Source: Oehlia diaphana
Taxonomy: Eukaryota > Glomeromycota > Glomeromycetes > Glomerales > Glomeraceae
Direction of reading: 5' to 3'
Assembly (NCBI GenBank): GCA_003833135.1
Contig: QZLH01000722.1
Span: forward strand, 1 to 51,777
DNA: 51,777 nucleotides
The notes beneath the pieces are model-generated. The model saw nothing but the letters and a program-made list of their open reading frames with translations, did not search any database and was not told the origin of the DNA. The position numbers and the translations under genes are program-made. Shown in pieces: positions 1 to 12,556 of the stretch (within the stretch, counting starts at the first letter, position 1; each line of letters starts with the position of its first letter).

Positions 1-161
1 GCTTTGCAAGTTTACTTAAGGAAAAAAAGTGGATTTTGAATATTGTTTTTGACTTTACATATGAATGAACGAAACTTTACCGATCATATCCAAAAATGGA
101 TAACAAAATTGAAAAAGTCAAATAAATCAAAAACTCTGCGCTCTAAGTAAACTTGCAGAGC
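1..161. repeat. Inverted repeat pair at left edge
   Basis: Positions 1-21 (starting GCTTTGCAAGTTTACTTA) and the reverse complement of 141-161 agree at 18 of 21 bases, with about 119 bp of AT-rich DNA between them. No coding sequence lies inside. The arrangement looks like a short non-autonomous inverted-repeat element or a hairpin-forming sequence. The left arm begins at the first base of the window, so its true outer end and any target duplication cannot be judged. Confidence 0.45.
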
Positions 162-964
162 AGGCAAAAATGCATTTAGAATATGTGTTTAGAATGGTTA
201 AATATAAGGTAAAAAGTTTTATTTTATGAAAACAATTTTTTCTGAAGTCACGTGATTTGCCCCGCTTTAGACAACCTCCTTTTTGGAAATACTTGTGAAA
301 CCAAAATTTTCCATTTTTTGCGGGAAGCAAAATTTCCTTTTTTGGAATTTTGTGTAATGTCACGTGACAATTGACCAATGAGATTATTTGGGATATGGGA
401 TGGGATTTGGGATATGGGAGGGATTTGGGATTTGGGATATGGGAGGGATTTGGGATTTGGGATATGGGAGGGATTTGGGATTTGGGATATGGGTGGGATT
501 GGGATTTGGGATATGGGTGGGATTGGGATTTGGGATTGGGATGGGATTTTGGCAAATGGGATGGGATATAGGATGGGATGGGGGATTCTCCTATCCCATT
601 TAATATGGGCGGCAAGTATAGCCATAGCGAATAGCGATAAAAAAAGAGACGGCAGACCCTTAGTTTGTAATTTGAATAATTTCATTTTTATATTACGGTA
701 ATTATCTTGGCCAAAATTAAGCATAGTTCTGGCCAAAATCGAACATTATTTAGGTTAAAAGCTGCCCGATTAGTTTCAGTGAAACTGACATAAAAATTAG
801 GTTTCCAAGTTTGTGCATAAAACCGACTAACTATTAAGGAATGCAATTTACGCATCTTGCAAAAAAACATGTCTCATTGAATGTGTTTTGACTATAAAAA
901 ATACGATACTGTACAAAATTTTTATAAATAACAAATCAAAAAATTTTTTGTTCAACCTTATATT
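162..964. other. Intergenic region downstream of eIF2B-delta
   Basis: No gene is supported here. The stretch holds two CACGTG palindromes (near 249 and 362), the G-rich minisatellite at about 388-570, and AT-rich sequence that probably includes the 3' end of the minus-strand eIF2B-delta transcript. The reading frames that cross it consist of minisatellite translations (Gly-Ile-Trp-Asp repeats on one strand, Ser/Pro/Ile/Lys repeats on the other) and are not treated as genes. Confidence 0.6.
388..570 (+). repeat. 25-bp G-rich minisatellite with G-quadruplex pattern
   Basis: The unit is close to GGGATTTGGGATATGGGAG plus GGATTT. The landmark GATATGGGAG recurs at 411, 436 and 461, exactly 25 bp apart, followed by GATATGGGTG variants about 24-25 bp apart and a degenerate tail rich in GGGAT. 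GGG runs occur every 5-7 bases on the plus strand, so the array matches the G3+N1-7 quadruplex pattern several times over. It is sharply G-rich on one strand within a genome that is otherwise very AT-rich. Confidence 0.85.
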
Positions 965-2554
965 TTATACTTGCTTGTATTCCCTTAATATCTTTGGTAT
1001 AGATATAGAATTTATAATTTTTTTTAGTAATAATATAAAAAATATAACATGCATGAATGCGTAAGAAAATATTCTTACCACAGGAACACTTGTACATGGA
1101 ATCATGCCAACTTCAGTGATTACAGTTGTAATATACTTTGATGGCGTTAAATCATGTAACAAGTTCAAAAGTTTTAAATCTGGTTTATGAAGCCATCCAT
1201 CCAACAATCCAGCTTTTGGAGTTGAAGTTGTAGAAATATTCACCATTTCGTCAGGATTTCCTAAAAGATTACAAATTAAAATCGAAAATAACATTAGTAA
1301 AGATTTCAAGGATATTGCTAAAACTTTACTCTTTTCACCTTGCCTTGTTCATTCATAACAAATGAATCCAATTGAACCTTCTCTGCAAACTTGTATGTCT
1401 CGCAACATACAATAACAGGAATGTTTTTTTCCTTGGCCATCATTGCCACCATTGCAGTACCAACTCTTGAATAAAGTGCGCCATTTGACATAAAGGCATG
1501 TGCTCCCAGAAAAACTTTTGAAACATCCTTTAATACGAACCCAACTGCATGAAGAAAGGCATACGTACAACTTATTCCGGCATCCACAAGACATCTCAAA
1601 AGTCCTTTTCCTTGAAATTTATTGGAAGAAAATCTTAATAATATTTGAAAAAAGCAAATAGAATGAAAATGTTAATTACCTTCAAGTCTCGGCCTTGAAT
1701 CCACAATGATAACTTTAAATTGTATTCCTTTTGCGTGAGCCTCCAATAACAATGCCTGTACAACCGACGACCTTTATTTTTAACAAGGTTTAGAACAGGT
1801 AATACAAAAATGAATTCTTACATAGAGATCAAAATGTACCTAGCATATGTCAATATTACATCGCCATCCTGTATTTTCTGTAATCCATAGCTAACTATAA
1901 CGCGATCTGCAACTGTAATACGATCGCGAATAAAGTTATCGATTTTCTCACATAGCAAAAGTTTTGCCTATTAAAAAAATAATGTTAATTTAATAATGAA
2001 TAATTTCAGTTAATTAGCATAAATTAGTATAACGACATTAACGGCGTACATCATCATCGGCTAGATCAATATCCATTGTAGATATCTCCAATTTTAAGTG
2101 ACGAATTGCATTACCCATACCGACCGACATAGGTCTTGAATTCACCAAATAACTTATCTGGGGAGATAAATGAGTAGGCAAATGACGAGACAGAGTTGTC
2201 CCTTCTGGTGTTTTGTAATCTTGGATTACCTATTAAATTATTTATTTAATGATATGATATTTAATAAAAATATCCTCGCAAATTATTAACCTTTTTGAAA
2301 GCTGTTAAAGTAGCAATACAACGAGCATTAGCTCCACAAATTTTAAAATCGGCAAATTGTAATCCTATAACTAAAACCGCGGGATGAATATCTCTGGACG
2401 CTAAACTTGCATTAGCACCTTTCGCGATTTCTAAATGAGAAAACAATGCTGCAACTTGTTTATTGCTGCTTTCATTCAATTCTTTTGATTGCTTTTCTTT
2501 ATGCTTTGCCTTGGTTCGTTCTTTTATAGATTTTTTATTTCCTTCGTTTTCCAT
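965..2554 (-). CDS. GCD2: Translation initiation factor eIF2B subunit delta
   Basis: This is a subunit of the guanine-nucleotide exchange factor that recharges eIF2 with GTP, a cytosolic control point of translation. The exons join into the family's C-terminal Rossmann-like domain: an N-terminal lysine-rich stretch (KERTKAKHKEK), then HPAVLVIGLQ, SRPMSVGMGNAIRHLK, VIVSYGLQKIQDGDVILTYA, VIIVDSRPRLEGKGLLRCLV, the serial VFLGAHAFMSNGALYSRVGT segment, and PVIVCCETYKFAEKV. The last intron (about 1002-1083) splits SVPV from ILREYKQV, which restores the usual end of the family. Seven or so exons are needed. The start MENEGNKK gives a protein of about 390 residues, shorter at the N terminus than animal and yeast subunits, but the conserved core is complete. 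It is divergent from the EXO1 gene, 182 bp away. Confidence 0.92.
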
Positions 2555-2736
2555 TATGAAAATTATACAAATAAGAATTTTTTTTTTTTTTGCGTGTATT
2601 ATTGACTATTAATGATAAATTCATCATGTGATTATCTAACCGCAGTAGATCCGATTCGTGATTTTTTTGATTTTGCTGATGTATTTTTTTTTGTTTTTTT
2701 AATTTTTAAGATTTTAGTTTGTGAACTAAAAATAAA
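2555..2736. promoter_or_regulatory. Divergent promoter region GCD2 / EXO1
   Basis: Only 182 bp separate the two start codons, so the control elements of both genes must be packed or shared here. The stretch is dominated by T and A runs (a 14-base T run near 2579). No specific factor site is claimed. Confidence 0.5.
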
Positions 2737-4744
2737 ATGGGTATAAATAGTCTTCTTCAAAAGTTAAAATCTATACAAACTAAAATTTCAATATCAAAAT
2801 ATGCAGGAAGTACAGTAGGGGTGGACGCGTATTGTTGGCTACACAAAGGAATTCATGGTGAAATAACTTGGAATAAACCGTAAATTAGTTATATTGTATT
2901 TTTATTTTTTTGTTATTTTTTCTTATAATTAAGCTATTTCATAATAATGCATTTGATTAAAAGATACGTAGAGTATTGCATTAAAAGAGTGAGAATGTTG
3001 AAGAAGTTCAATGTCCGGCCACTCATAGTTTTTGATGGGGGATATCTACCGGCCAAATATCGTATCGAACTAATACGTGAACAGTTCGTATTTTTGGGGG
3101 GAAAGGTTATTAATAACGAGTGTATGGTAAATTGATTTTTTGAATTAGAAAACGACAAGAATACAGCAAAATTGGACGTGAACTTTTTAAAAAAGGTCGA
3201 GTTCGCGAATCTTTTCCTTTTTTAAAGAGAGGTGTCGATGTTACACCAGATATGGCTCACAAATTCATCGAGGTATTTCGGAAACTCATTGATCACCTTA
3301 ATAGCTTGATCTTCACAGTTATTCTTTTAGGCATTACGCGCTGAAAATGTAGAATATGTTGTTGCACCTTATGAAGCTGATGCACAATTGGCTTATCTTG
3401 AGAAGAAGAAACACATTGCAGCTATAATAACGGAAGATTCAGATTTACTAGTTTTTGGATGTAAAACTGTAAAAGAATTATATTTTATTTATATTCAATC
3501 TTTTTTAATTATACACTTTAAAAAACAATATCTCAGATTTTGATTTCTAGGTAATATATAAATTAGAACTCAATGGAAATGGAATAGAAATATGTCGGGA
3601 TAAATTTGGAGACGTAGAAGAGATTAATATGCTTGGTTGGACAGACAAAAAATTTCGGCACATGTCTATGCTAGCGGGTTGTGACTATTTGCCTTCAATA
3701 CCCGGTATTGGTATCAAGTCTGCGCATAAGTATTTAAGAAAATATGAAACCGTAGACAAGGTAATTAAAAGAACAATATTATTTATTTAAACATTAAATA
3801 TTAATTATATAATAGGTAATACAATATTTGAAGGGGAATAATAAAGTAAAAGTACCACCAAATTACGAGAATGATTTTAAAAAAGCAGAGCTAGTATTTT
3901 TGTATCAGCGCGTGTTTGATATTGAAACTGAACGTTTAGTCACTTTGAATCCGGTTTCTGAAGATTTGGATATTTCACTTGATACAGATTATATTGGATC
4001 GTATCCTATAACTTATGCTTTGCTTATCACTTTGGTCATATTATGTTGTAAAGATGTCTTAACTCGAATAATAGTAACATGGATGAAAATATCGCCTTAG
4101 GTATTGCGATTGGTGACATCAATCCAATAACCATGAAACCAATAATACAAGCGAAAGAAAACGTAATTGAAGCAAGAAACTCATTACCCCCATATAGTGA
4201 AATAGATTTTTTGAATGTAAATGACCCGTTTACGTGTAATCCGTTTGATTTAGTTGAAACTACAACGAGTCAAGAGAATACTCTTTTAATTGAGAGAGTG
4301 CGTAAGTTCACACAAAAAGGTAATTAACTAGTTACCTTTGAGTAAATTATTAAGATAATTTTCTTAATTAAAGGATTCTTTGGAGAAAAATGCAATATCA
4401 CCGGCAAACAAAAACCAGAAAATATTTACCAACTTAACCGGTAATGATCCATTTAATTCGATAAGTTATCATCAACGACTATCTAATGATAAAAAATTTT
4501 TTGGTGTAGAATTTATTGAACCTATAAAAAAGTACAGAGGGAATTTTTCAACTATTAATTCGGATGGGAAGAAACAAACGAACTATCACAGTAATGCTGA
4601 ATTAACGGGTATGTTGGGATTGTCCTATTTTCGAATTAGGAAGTTAATTAATTATTCTTTTATATTTTTAAAGAATGCGAGCGACTTGTGGCCGAAGGAT
4701 GGGCATATAAATATTCGAGAAAACGTAAATGGAATAATAAATAG
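2737..4744 (+). CDS. EXO1: Exonuclease 1-type 5'-3' DNA exonuclease / flap nuclease
   Basis: A member of the XPG/FEN1 nuclease superfamily acting in mismatch repair and double-strand end resection. The start [14 protein letters not shown] and [12 protein letters not shown] are the EXO1 form of the N-nuclease motif. [39 protein letters not shown] and the helix-hairpin-helix [18 protein letters not shown] supply the acidic metal ligands and DNA-binding loop. Later exons give YIGS and [14 protein letters not shown], as in EXO1 after the nuclease core. At least eight exons are needed. The last one, from 4675, reads [20 protein letters not shown] and stops at 4742-4744. The protein is short after the core compared with yeast and human EXO1. 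Two junctions remain unsure: the exon 1/2 border (2880-2970) and the intron near 4285-4375, where the best donor does not keep phase. Confidence 0.88.
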
Positions 4745-5638
4745 CTAAAATTTTAATTCTGATACAAAATATATTAGCTTCTTGAATTTGAATTAATATC
4801 TATTGCTACATTAACAATTATACACTTTGCGAACCTTAAAAACAACAACGAATAAATATCCTATTGCCAAGTAGATTTTTATCTAAAGTAGGTATCTAAT
4901 CATAACAGTATTTCTCAAAATTTTTAATTTTTTTCCATATTTAATTAATTTATAGGGAAAGTTTTAACACAACTAGTAATGAAAAAAAGATAAAAGATGA
5001 ATATGCTTGTATTACTGTGTTATCTTATAGATTAGATAATCTACTAAGCCACTGAAAGTACATTATAAAACTAAAAAAAAAAAATTCCTTTCATATTATT
5101 GCTAAAAACCTTCTTGGGAAAGTTTTCGGAATTAAATCCAAATTAAATGAAAACAACAATTTCTTTTGAAGTGTTTTTCTTCGCAGATTTTGAGCTCCTA
5201 AATGGTTTTTAGGCATATAATAATTTTATGGCGGAATCATAGTGCATGAGAAAGATTAACAAAAACTTTCTTGTGTCTCCATTAACCATTACATATTATT
5301 AATGATATAAATACAAATATATTTTTTTTATTTTTGCAGACAAGTATAAAGAGATTATAAAAAAAAATTATTGTCTTTTACTATAAGAAATATCAAATAA
5401 TTAGTGATACGTTAAAGAAGAAAATTAATTTTATAATTGTAATTTAAAGATACGCCCAATGGCTTATTTTCAGCCAATCATCGCTTCAATGAGTAAATTC
5501 TATATAGGGTATATATTACTGATTCGTGCAAGTTGTACATCAATATATCTACAGTATCTATTCTTGATCAATGTCTTAATCTATCTTATTTCCTTTTATT
5601 TTCACTTTCAATAAATTAATAATTTTAAACTTGTCAAA
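4745..5638. other. AT-rich intergenic region between EXO1 and VMA10
   Basis: No coding exon was found on either strand in these 894 bases. They are low-complexity AT-rich DNA holding the EXO1 3' end and the promoter and 5' leader of the V-ATPase G gene. I see no repeat array or mobile element. Confidence 0.6.
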
Positions 5639-6208
5639 ATGGTTAGTTAAAAACCTTTTATATTGTCGTTTATCTAATTTATTTAAAATTTTTCTAATAT
5701 ATTGTGTAGGCACACCAAAACTCTCAAGGAATTCAAACATTACTGGATGCTGAAAAAGAAGCTGCAAAAATTGTTCAAAAAGCTAGACAATGTAAAGTTA
5801 TTTATTTAAATTTATTTTATTCTTATAAAATCAAGTTTATCAATCGATTTTTTTTAATAATAGATCGTGTTCAACGTTTGAAGGATGCTAGAACTGAAGC
5901 AGCAAAAGAAATAGAGGCATTAAAAGCTGAAAAAAATGCTGAATTCCAAAATTTCGAAAGTGAGGTAATTATAAATACCTTAGATTAAAGCAGATATTTT
6001 CTTAAACTAATAAAATCATTTTTTTACTTTTTAGCATGCTGGGTTTTCAGATCAATCTTCTACTCAATTAAATGCAGAAACTGATGCAAAATTAGCTGCA
6101 ATACAAACAGCTTTTGATAAGAATAAAAATGCTGTTATAGAAAAATTATTAACTGCTGTTACTACCGCTGAACCCAAAATGCATATTAATGTTAAAGTTC
6201 CCGAGTAA
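5639..6208 (+). CDS. VMA10: V-type proton ATPase subunit G
   Basis: A peripheral-stalk subunit of the vacuolar ATPase that holds the V1 sector against V0. Four exons (5639-5641, 5710-5791, 5864-5964, 6035-6208) join to 119 residues, normal for the family. The sequence starts MAHQNSQGIQTLLDAEKEA and continues AAKIVQKARQYRVQRLKDAR, which is the conserved N-terminal helix of subunit G. A long charged coiled coil follows, including EAAKEIEALKAEKNAEFQ. The first exon contributes only the ATG: GTTAGT follows the start codon directly and exon 2 begins GCACACC. It ends KMHINVKVPE. Convergent with PRS1, 270 bp away. Confidence 0.95.
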
Positions 6209-6478
6209 TTTAAAGAAAAAGAATTTATGTAATTTATTGCGAAATTAGTATATAATTTATTACATAGTATTTTTTTTAAAATATTATTTAATATTTTCTG
6301 CTCACTTCACATAAAATGTCAAAAAAAAAAACACTATATAATAATGCATATATAATAATAAATACTATATTACTGTATTTATCTATAAAATACTAAATGT
6401 TTATTTAATAAAACAAAAATGAATATTAGATCTCAATCACATATCATATATGAACAATTCTTCATACTCTCTGAATCT

Positions 6479-8177
6479 TTATATTGCAGTATGAAATAAA
6501 TAACTAATACTTTCACCGTTATGAGTCCTTCTAATTGCTTCGGCTAAAGTAGCAGAAATATCGATCACTACGATTTTTGAACTTTGACTTCGTTTCTCGG
6601 ATGAAAGGGGAAAAGTATTTGTAATCACCAACTATATTATTTGTCAAGTTGATATAGGAAAAAATTTATATACGAGAAAGAAAATATTCGTCATTATGAA
6701 TAAGTCATCTTACCTGATATATGCTTTTGCAACGTTCTATCTCATTGATACTATCATTACTTAGAATTCCATGAGTAGCAATTACATAAACACGTTTTGC
6801 GTGGCATTTTTTCATCAAATGTTCTGCAGCTGTTATAAATGAGTCTGCTTTATCGATCATGTCATCCTATACGTTAATTATATCAAATTTTATTGAGAAT
6901 AAAATTTATAAATTAAAGTTTGAATTGTAACTGCTTTAATTTTATCGTTAAAAAAAATAACTTACGACAATAAAAGCAACTTTCCCAGCAACGTCTCCTA
7001 CAAGTGTTATAACGCTAACAGTTTCGTCATCCATCGAAGGAGCTTCTCCCGTTATTGAAGCTGCAGAACTAAATTCATCATCGTCACCATTATCAGAAGA
7101 TCTTCTTTCCGTGGTATTATGATCAGTTGTTGTATTTGACGTAAGATAAAAAAGATTATTACTATTCAAATTATTGTTAGAAGAGCCCGATGCGTCATTT
7201 TCTGGGGTCCCTGAAATTGTAGGAGAACAACGCGCTTGGTTGGATCCTCGTGTACGATCAGAATGAATAAGTGCAAAATCAATCTTAAGACGATCGGCAA
7301 GAGACGTTACCCTATTATTTAATAAGGTAAACCATTGAGTGTTTCAATGATGTAACATCTAAAAACATCAACTTACCTTTTTGCGCCACCAGCATTTTTA
7401 CTAACAACCACACTATTAGCGTATTCTGGAACGGAATCTTGAATCCACTTAGCGATACTTGGTTCGGCATATAAATTATCAACTGGTTTATTGAAAAAGC
7501 CTTGCATTTGCGACGCATGAAGATCCATCGTGATGATGTGATCAACACCTGCGACCGAAAGTAAATTGGCCACCACTGATTAAGGAAGGGAGCTTATTAA
7601 TTATTATTAATTATAACTATTTAACGGAAATATATTTCTATTCATACTTTTTGCAGTTATGGCTCCACGGTGTTTCTTCTTTTTGCTCTGTTTTGAATAT
7701 GGGAAGTAAGGCATAACAGCTAAAACGCATACATTGATCAGTCAAATATCATTAATTTAATAGCTAGTTAACGAAAGGAATTACCAGTGATTCGACTTGC
7801 GGATGAACCTTTACAAGCCGAAATCATTATCAACAATTCCATGAGATGATCGTTGACGTGAGTTGACCCAGATTGAATAATAAATACGTCTTCATCTCGA
7901 ACGGAACATCCTGATATAATTTGATTAAATCAAATCAATTATCAATTTTTTTAAGTATAATAAAATAGTTTAACATGCATATATTTGAAACATTTATTTA
8001 AGTTTGCACTTTATTTCCTATCATAAGGAGATAACGATATTTACCGATTTCAACAGAAGTCTCTTGATTACTAAATTTTTTTAAAGTAACGGCAGCAGGA
8101 GGTATACCTAATTTTTCACATATAAATTCTGCAAGTTCAGGATGAGAGGAACCCGAAAATACCTTTACTCGTCTCAT
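6479..8177 (-). CDS. PRS1: Ribose-phosphate pyrophosphokinase with fungal Prs1-type insertion
   Basis: This enzyme makes PRPP from ribose 5-phosphate and ATP for nucleotide, histidine and tryptophan synthesis. Motifs seen from the N terminus are [31 protein letters not shown], the flexible loop [29 protein letters not shown] with [10 protein letters not shown], and [11 protein letters not shown]. The ribose-phosphate loop reads [14 protein letters not shown]. The C terminus is [19 protein letters not shown]. Between [10 protein letters not shown] and [16 protein letters not shown] lies an insert of roughly 80 residues rich in Ser, Asn, Thr and Asp, encoded mainly in 6965-7250. Yeast Prs1 carries a non-homologous insert at the same place, before its own ITLVG segment, which supports the Prs1 assignment over a generic PRS. 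At least six exons. Divergent from the TMEM70-like gene by 187 bp. Confidence 0.94.
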
Positions 8178-8364
8178 TTTGAATTGAAAATTTTATTAAA
8201 AAAATTTTTCTAGCACGGAGCAAGTGGTTAATTTGAATCATAATTATACTAATTTAGTGTAATTCGTTTTCACCGATCTTTAGTTTATTCAATGGTTACA
8301 CACAAAATTTGAAATCGCGTTATATTACCTATCGCGCTTCAATCGCTTCATTGAAAAAAAAAAA
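8178..8364. promoter_or_regulatory. Divergent promoter region PRS1 / TMEM70-like gene
   Basis: A 187-bp gap between two start codons on opposite strands. It is AT-rich, with no TATA-like or factor site that I can defend. Both genes must be driven from here. Confidence 0.45.
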
Positions 8365-9244
8365 ATGGAAACTCTCTCTTTTAAATTTCTTGCAATTATT
8401 TCGAAGTCACATTTTATATCGTACCCATGTAATTCGTTCTCCAATTCATTTAATTCAAATTCCTTATTTTTTATTAAAAGATTATTAAATAATAATATAC
8501 GTTTATTAACAAATACTGCAGCAGGAATCGCTGCCACTCCTACATCTCCACAATTAAAACATATAAAAAAAATTGCAATGCATAAAAATCCAAAATTAAA
8601 TCAAGAAAATCGAATGACAATTTATGCTGGACCATTATCGCTTCATGTCAGAAAATATAAAAGATTAGCTTTATTATTTTGTACTTGTGGTTTTTTACTT
8701 GTACCTTCCATTTACTTTTATGGAAAAGCCCCTATCGTTGGAGCAATCGGGGGTAAGTTTCATTTGAAATAATAATTTATTATAACGTGTACATATATAA
8801 ATAGTAACTCCTCTCTTTTAACTTACAGTTGGATTATCGTCGTTAGTTCCATTATTTTTTATAAATTATTTAAGCGCAACATATGTATCTCGAATATATA
8901 TTTATCTTCCTCCGCAACGTCGTTATGAACCTTCATTAAGAAGATCATTTAATCCATATGCATTACATTCTTCAGGAAATCCTTATCTTACAATAGAAAC
9001 TTTTGATTGGTTAGGTAGAATAGAGGAAACCACACTTAAATTATCTGAATTAAAAGAATATAAGAATAAAAATAAATTTCAATGGATAAATTGGATAAAG
9101 CAAGAAAGTAATAACAGAATAGGGAAAAGGTTTTATGTAGAAAAAAGGGTTTTAAAACAAGATGTTTTTTCTAAAGGATTAGTTGAATGGATTGAGAAAC
9201 AAAGTGGATTAAATCAAGTTCAAAAAACTGACGATTTAAAATAA
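8365..9244 (+). CDS. TMEM70/TMEM186-family mitochondrial inner-membrane protein
   Basis: Two exons (8365-8752 and 8829-9244, GTAAGT donor) give 267 residues. The first 60 or so residues are rich in Ser, Asn, Leu and basic residues with few acids (FIKRLLNNNIRLLTNT), like a mitochondrial presequence. Next comes IYAGPLSLHVRKYKRLAL followed by two close hydrophobic segments (LLFCTCGFLLVPSIYFYG and IGVGLSSLVPLFFINYL) and YVSRIYIYLPPQRR. A YxGPLS...VRxxKxxSL stretch, a helical hairpin and YVxxIY describe the TMEM70/TMEM186/TMEM223 family, some of which assist assembly of ATP synthase or complex I. A soluble, charged C-terminal half follows. Which of these paralogues it matches, and its exact role, cannot be told by eye. 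Confidence 0.75.
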
Positions 9245-9435
9245 AAAATATTTATAGTTATTTTTTAAATTTTATTTAGCAAAATATTTAAATCTTTTTC
9301 CTTTTCAATATGTTCTTGTTCTTTGAGTTTCAATTGTTATAAGAATAGATACAATTGTTATAAGAATAGATTAATTCTTTTTTATTAAAGAATAATTAAT
9401 TAAAAATGCAACACTAAAAACATTTCTCTATTTCT

Positions 9436-10195
<760 letters not shown>

Positions 10196-10388
10196 TTTCG
10201 CTTTTATATAATTCGTGGAGAGGAATAAAAAACAAAAAAAAAAAATTTGATACTTTTATCAGATCGTAAATGACGCAACAAATCAATACACGTGATCACA
10301 AAGGTAATTTTATCCGAAAAAGTTAGTATATACATATATGCACAGTACATCAAAAAGAATAGAAAATAACAACTAAATTTTTAAATAA

Positions 10389-12122
10389 TTAAAATGAAGG
10401 ATCATCACTTCTAATTAAAATATTATGTTCTCTTAAATAATTTTTAACATTTTGAATTGGAACTTCTTTACGATGAAATATTCCAGCAGCAAGAGCAGCT
10501 TCTACATTAGTTTTGTTAAAAACCTCAGCGAAATGCTCTTCTTTACCAGCCCCACTTGAAGCAATAACTGGTATTCTAACGGCCTTTTTAACATCATTTA
10601 TTAGTTCTAAATCATAACCAGAATTTGTACCATCTTTATCCATACAATTAAGAAGAATTTCACCAGCTCCCATAGCTTCACAAGAGGTAACAAGTTGACA
10701 AACATCAATATCTCTTCCTTCACGACCACCTTTAACAGTACATTGATACCAACACCAAAGTTCACCATTAGGTCCAGGAAAAGAAGTTTTAATTAAATGA
10801 TGATTTGGTTCATCTTCGGGTGAATTAACATAAATTCTTCTAGGATCTACAGAGATTACTACAGCCTGGGAGCCATAAGCATGAGCAATAGTTTCAATAG
10901 AAGTATCACCAGATAATTTTTTATTATTAGCCAAATATTTTTCTACGGCATAAACAGCATCACTACCAATTGAAACTTTATCAGCACCAGATCTAAAATA
11001 TTCACCAGCAACTTCAAGAGCCGAATGAAATTTTCCATCAGGGTCAATAACATCTCTTATACCACCACCAATAGTTAAAGGAACAAAAACTGTTTCCGAG
11101 GTAAGTTTTAAAATTTGTAACATTGGTAAATCGGATAAAGGACAATTACGAAAACTTGTAATATTCAAAAAGGTAATTTCATCGGCCCCTTCATCAAAAT
11201 ATCTACGAGCCAATTCAACGGGTTTACCAAGGTTCCTAATTTGTCCACAATTAATATCATTATTTGTAGAACGTTCACGTACATCGTATTGATCACCTTT
11301 AGTTACTACTAAATCACCTTGATCATTCGTACGCACATCTAAACATGCTATAATTCTTCTTGTAAATTCATCTTTCGATAATTTTGTAGGATTTTTTATT
11401 ATAATTTCTTTATCATTATTATTGTTATGATAACCCTCTAAAAATGTTTTCAATAATCTTAAGCCAGCATAACCACTTTTTTCTGGATGAAATTGTGTGC
11501 CAAAAACATTATCTCTTTGAATTGAACTAATAAAAATTTCATTACCATATTGAGTCGTAGACAAGATCCATTCTTTAATTTTCTCATTATACGGTACTGC
11601 ATATGAATGAATAAAATAATAAACTTTATCTTGATTAATTCCATAATTAATATCTTTTCCCTCTTTTAAACAATTTACTTTATTCCATCCCATATGTGGT
11701 ACAGCTTTATTATTATCATATTTATTAAATAGCTTAACAGTACCGGGAATAATACCTAATCCTGGTATATTTGGACTTTCTTCAGATTTTTCAAATAATG
11801 TTTGTAATCCAACGCAAATTCCCATAAATGGTTTTCCTGATTCAATGAATTGTTTTAATGGCTTCGCATAATTTTTTTTTACAAGTGATTGCATTGCACT
11901 ACCAAACGCTCCTACTCCCGGAAATATTAATTTCTAAATTATAAAGATGGATATTAATTTTTAATTATTTAATAATTTCGAATTTTTATTGATACTTACT
12001 TCAGCTTTTAATATATCATTAGGTTCTTTAACCCATTCAATTTCATATCCTAATTTATTAACCGCATTAACTAAACTACGAACATTACCTGCTCCGTAAT
12101 CTAATAAATATAGTCCTCCCAT
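10389..12122 (-). CDS. HIS7: Imidazole glycerol phosphate synthase (HisH-HisF fusion)
   Basis: The bifunctional fifth-step enzyme of histidine synthesis in fungi and plants: the glutaminase half releases ammonia, and the cyclase half makes imidazole glycerol phosphate and AICAR. Two exons (12000-12122 and 10389-11933) give 555 residues, close to yeast His7 at 552. The start MGGLYLLDYGAGNVRSLVNA is typical. The glutaminase nucleophile lies in GICVGLQTLF and the His-Glu pair in GTQFHPEKSG. The HisF barrel begins RIIACLDVR, with the catalytic aspartates in this strand and in the later VIASSGAG region. EGADEITFLNITS and VPLTIGGGIRDV mark the phosphate-binding strands. It ends IRSDDPSF at 10389. 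A nearly intron-free body is unusual for this window. Confidence 0.97.
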
Positions 12123-12556
12123 TTCTTTCTTTTTTTAAAAAAAAAATAAAAAAAAATAATTTTTTTTTTGTCCTAATATTTAAGCATGAAAATACATCAT
12201 GTAAATCATGAAATTCTTTTAAGGATAGATCGGCGTTAAACTAATGGATTATTTTATCACGATCCGAGATATAAGCCAGTCATTTCACGAAATCACCGCT
12301 CCGCCTTATGGCTTTCCTTAAATAATTATTACATTATCTCACCGATTTACAGATTGCCAGATTGCCAAACATCCAAACATTTCGCGGTATCCATTTGCTA
12401 ATACTTGTATTTTAATAAAATTAAATTCATTTGACCATATACAATTTTTATTAATCTTAATATAACGATAAGAGTGAATAAATGATCAACAAATGTTCGT
12501 TAAAATCGGGGATGAAATATAATTATCAAGTTAAAAAAAACAAATAGTATTTTTTT
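12123..12556. other. Upstream region of HIS7 / downstream of PS synthase
   Basis: 434 bases between two minus-strand genes, with no exon on either strand. They should hold the HIS7 promoter and the PS synthase 3' end. T and A runs flank the HIS7 start, and a short duplication of AGATTGCC occurs near 12350. No Gcn4-type TGACTC site was noticed. Confidence 0.5.

Noticed and set aside
388..570. Possible CRISPR array or telomere repeat
   Set aside because: The units are contiguous with no unique spacers, and the 25-bp mixed unit is not a uniform short telomere repeat; the setting is intergenic between ordinary nuclear genes.
127..736. Several overlapping open frames on both strands (Gly-Ile-Trp-Asp repeats, or Ser/Pro/Ile/Lys repeats)
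   Set aside because: They are translations of the 25-bp G-rich minisatellite in different frames, with no domain or splice support.
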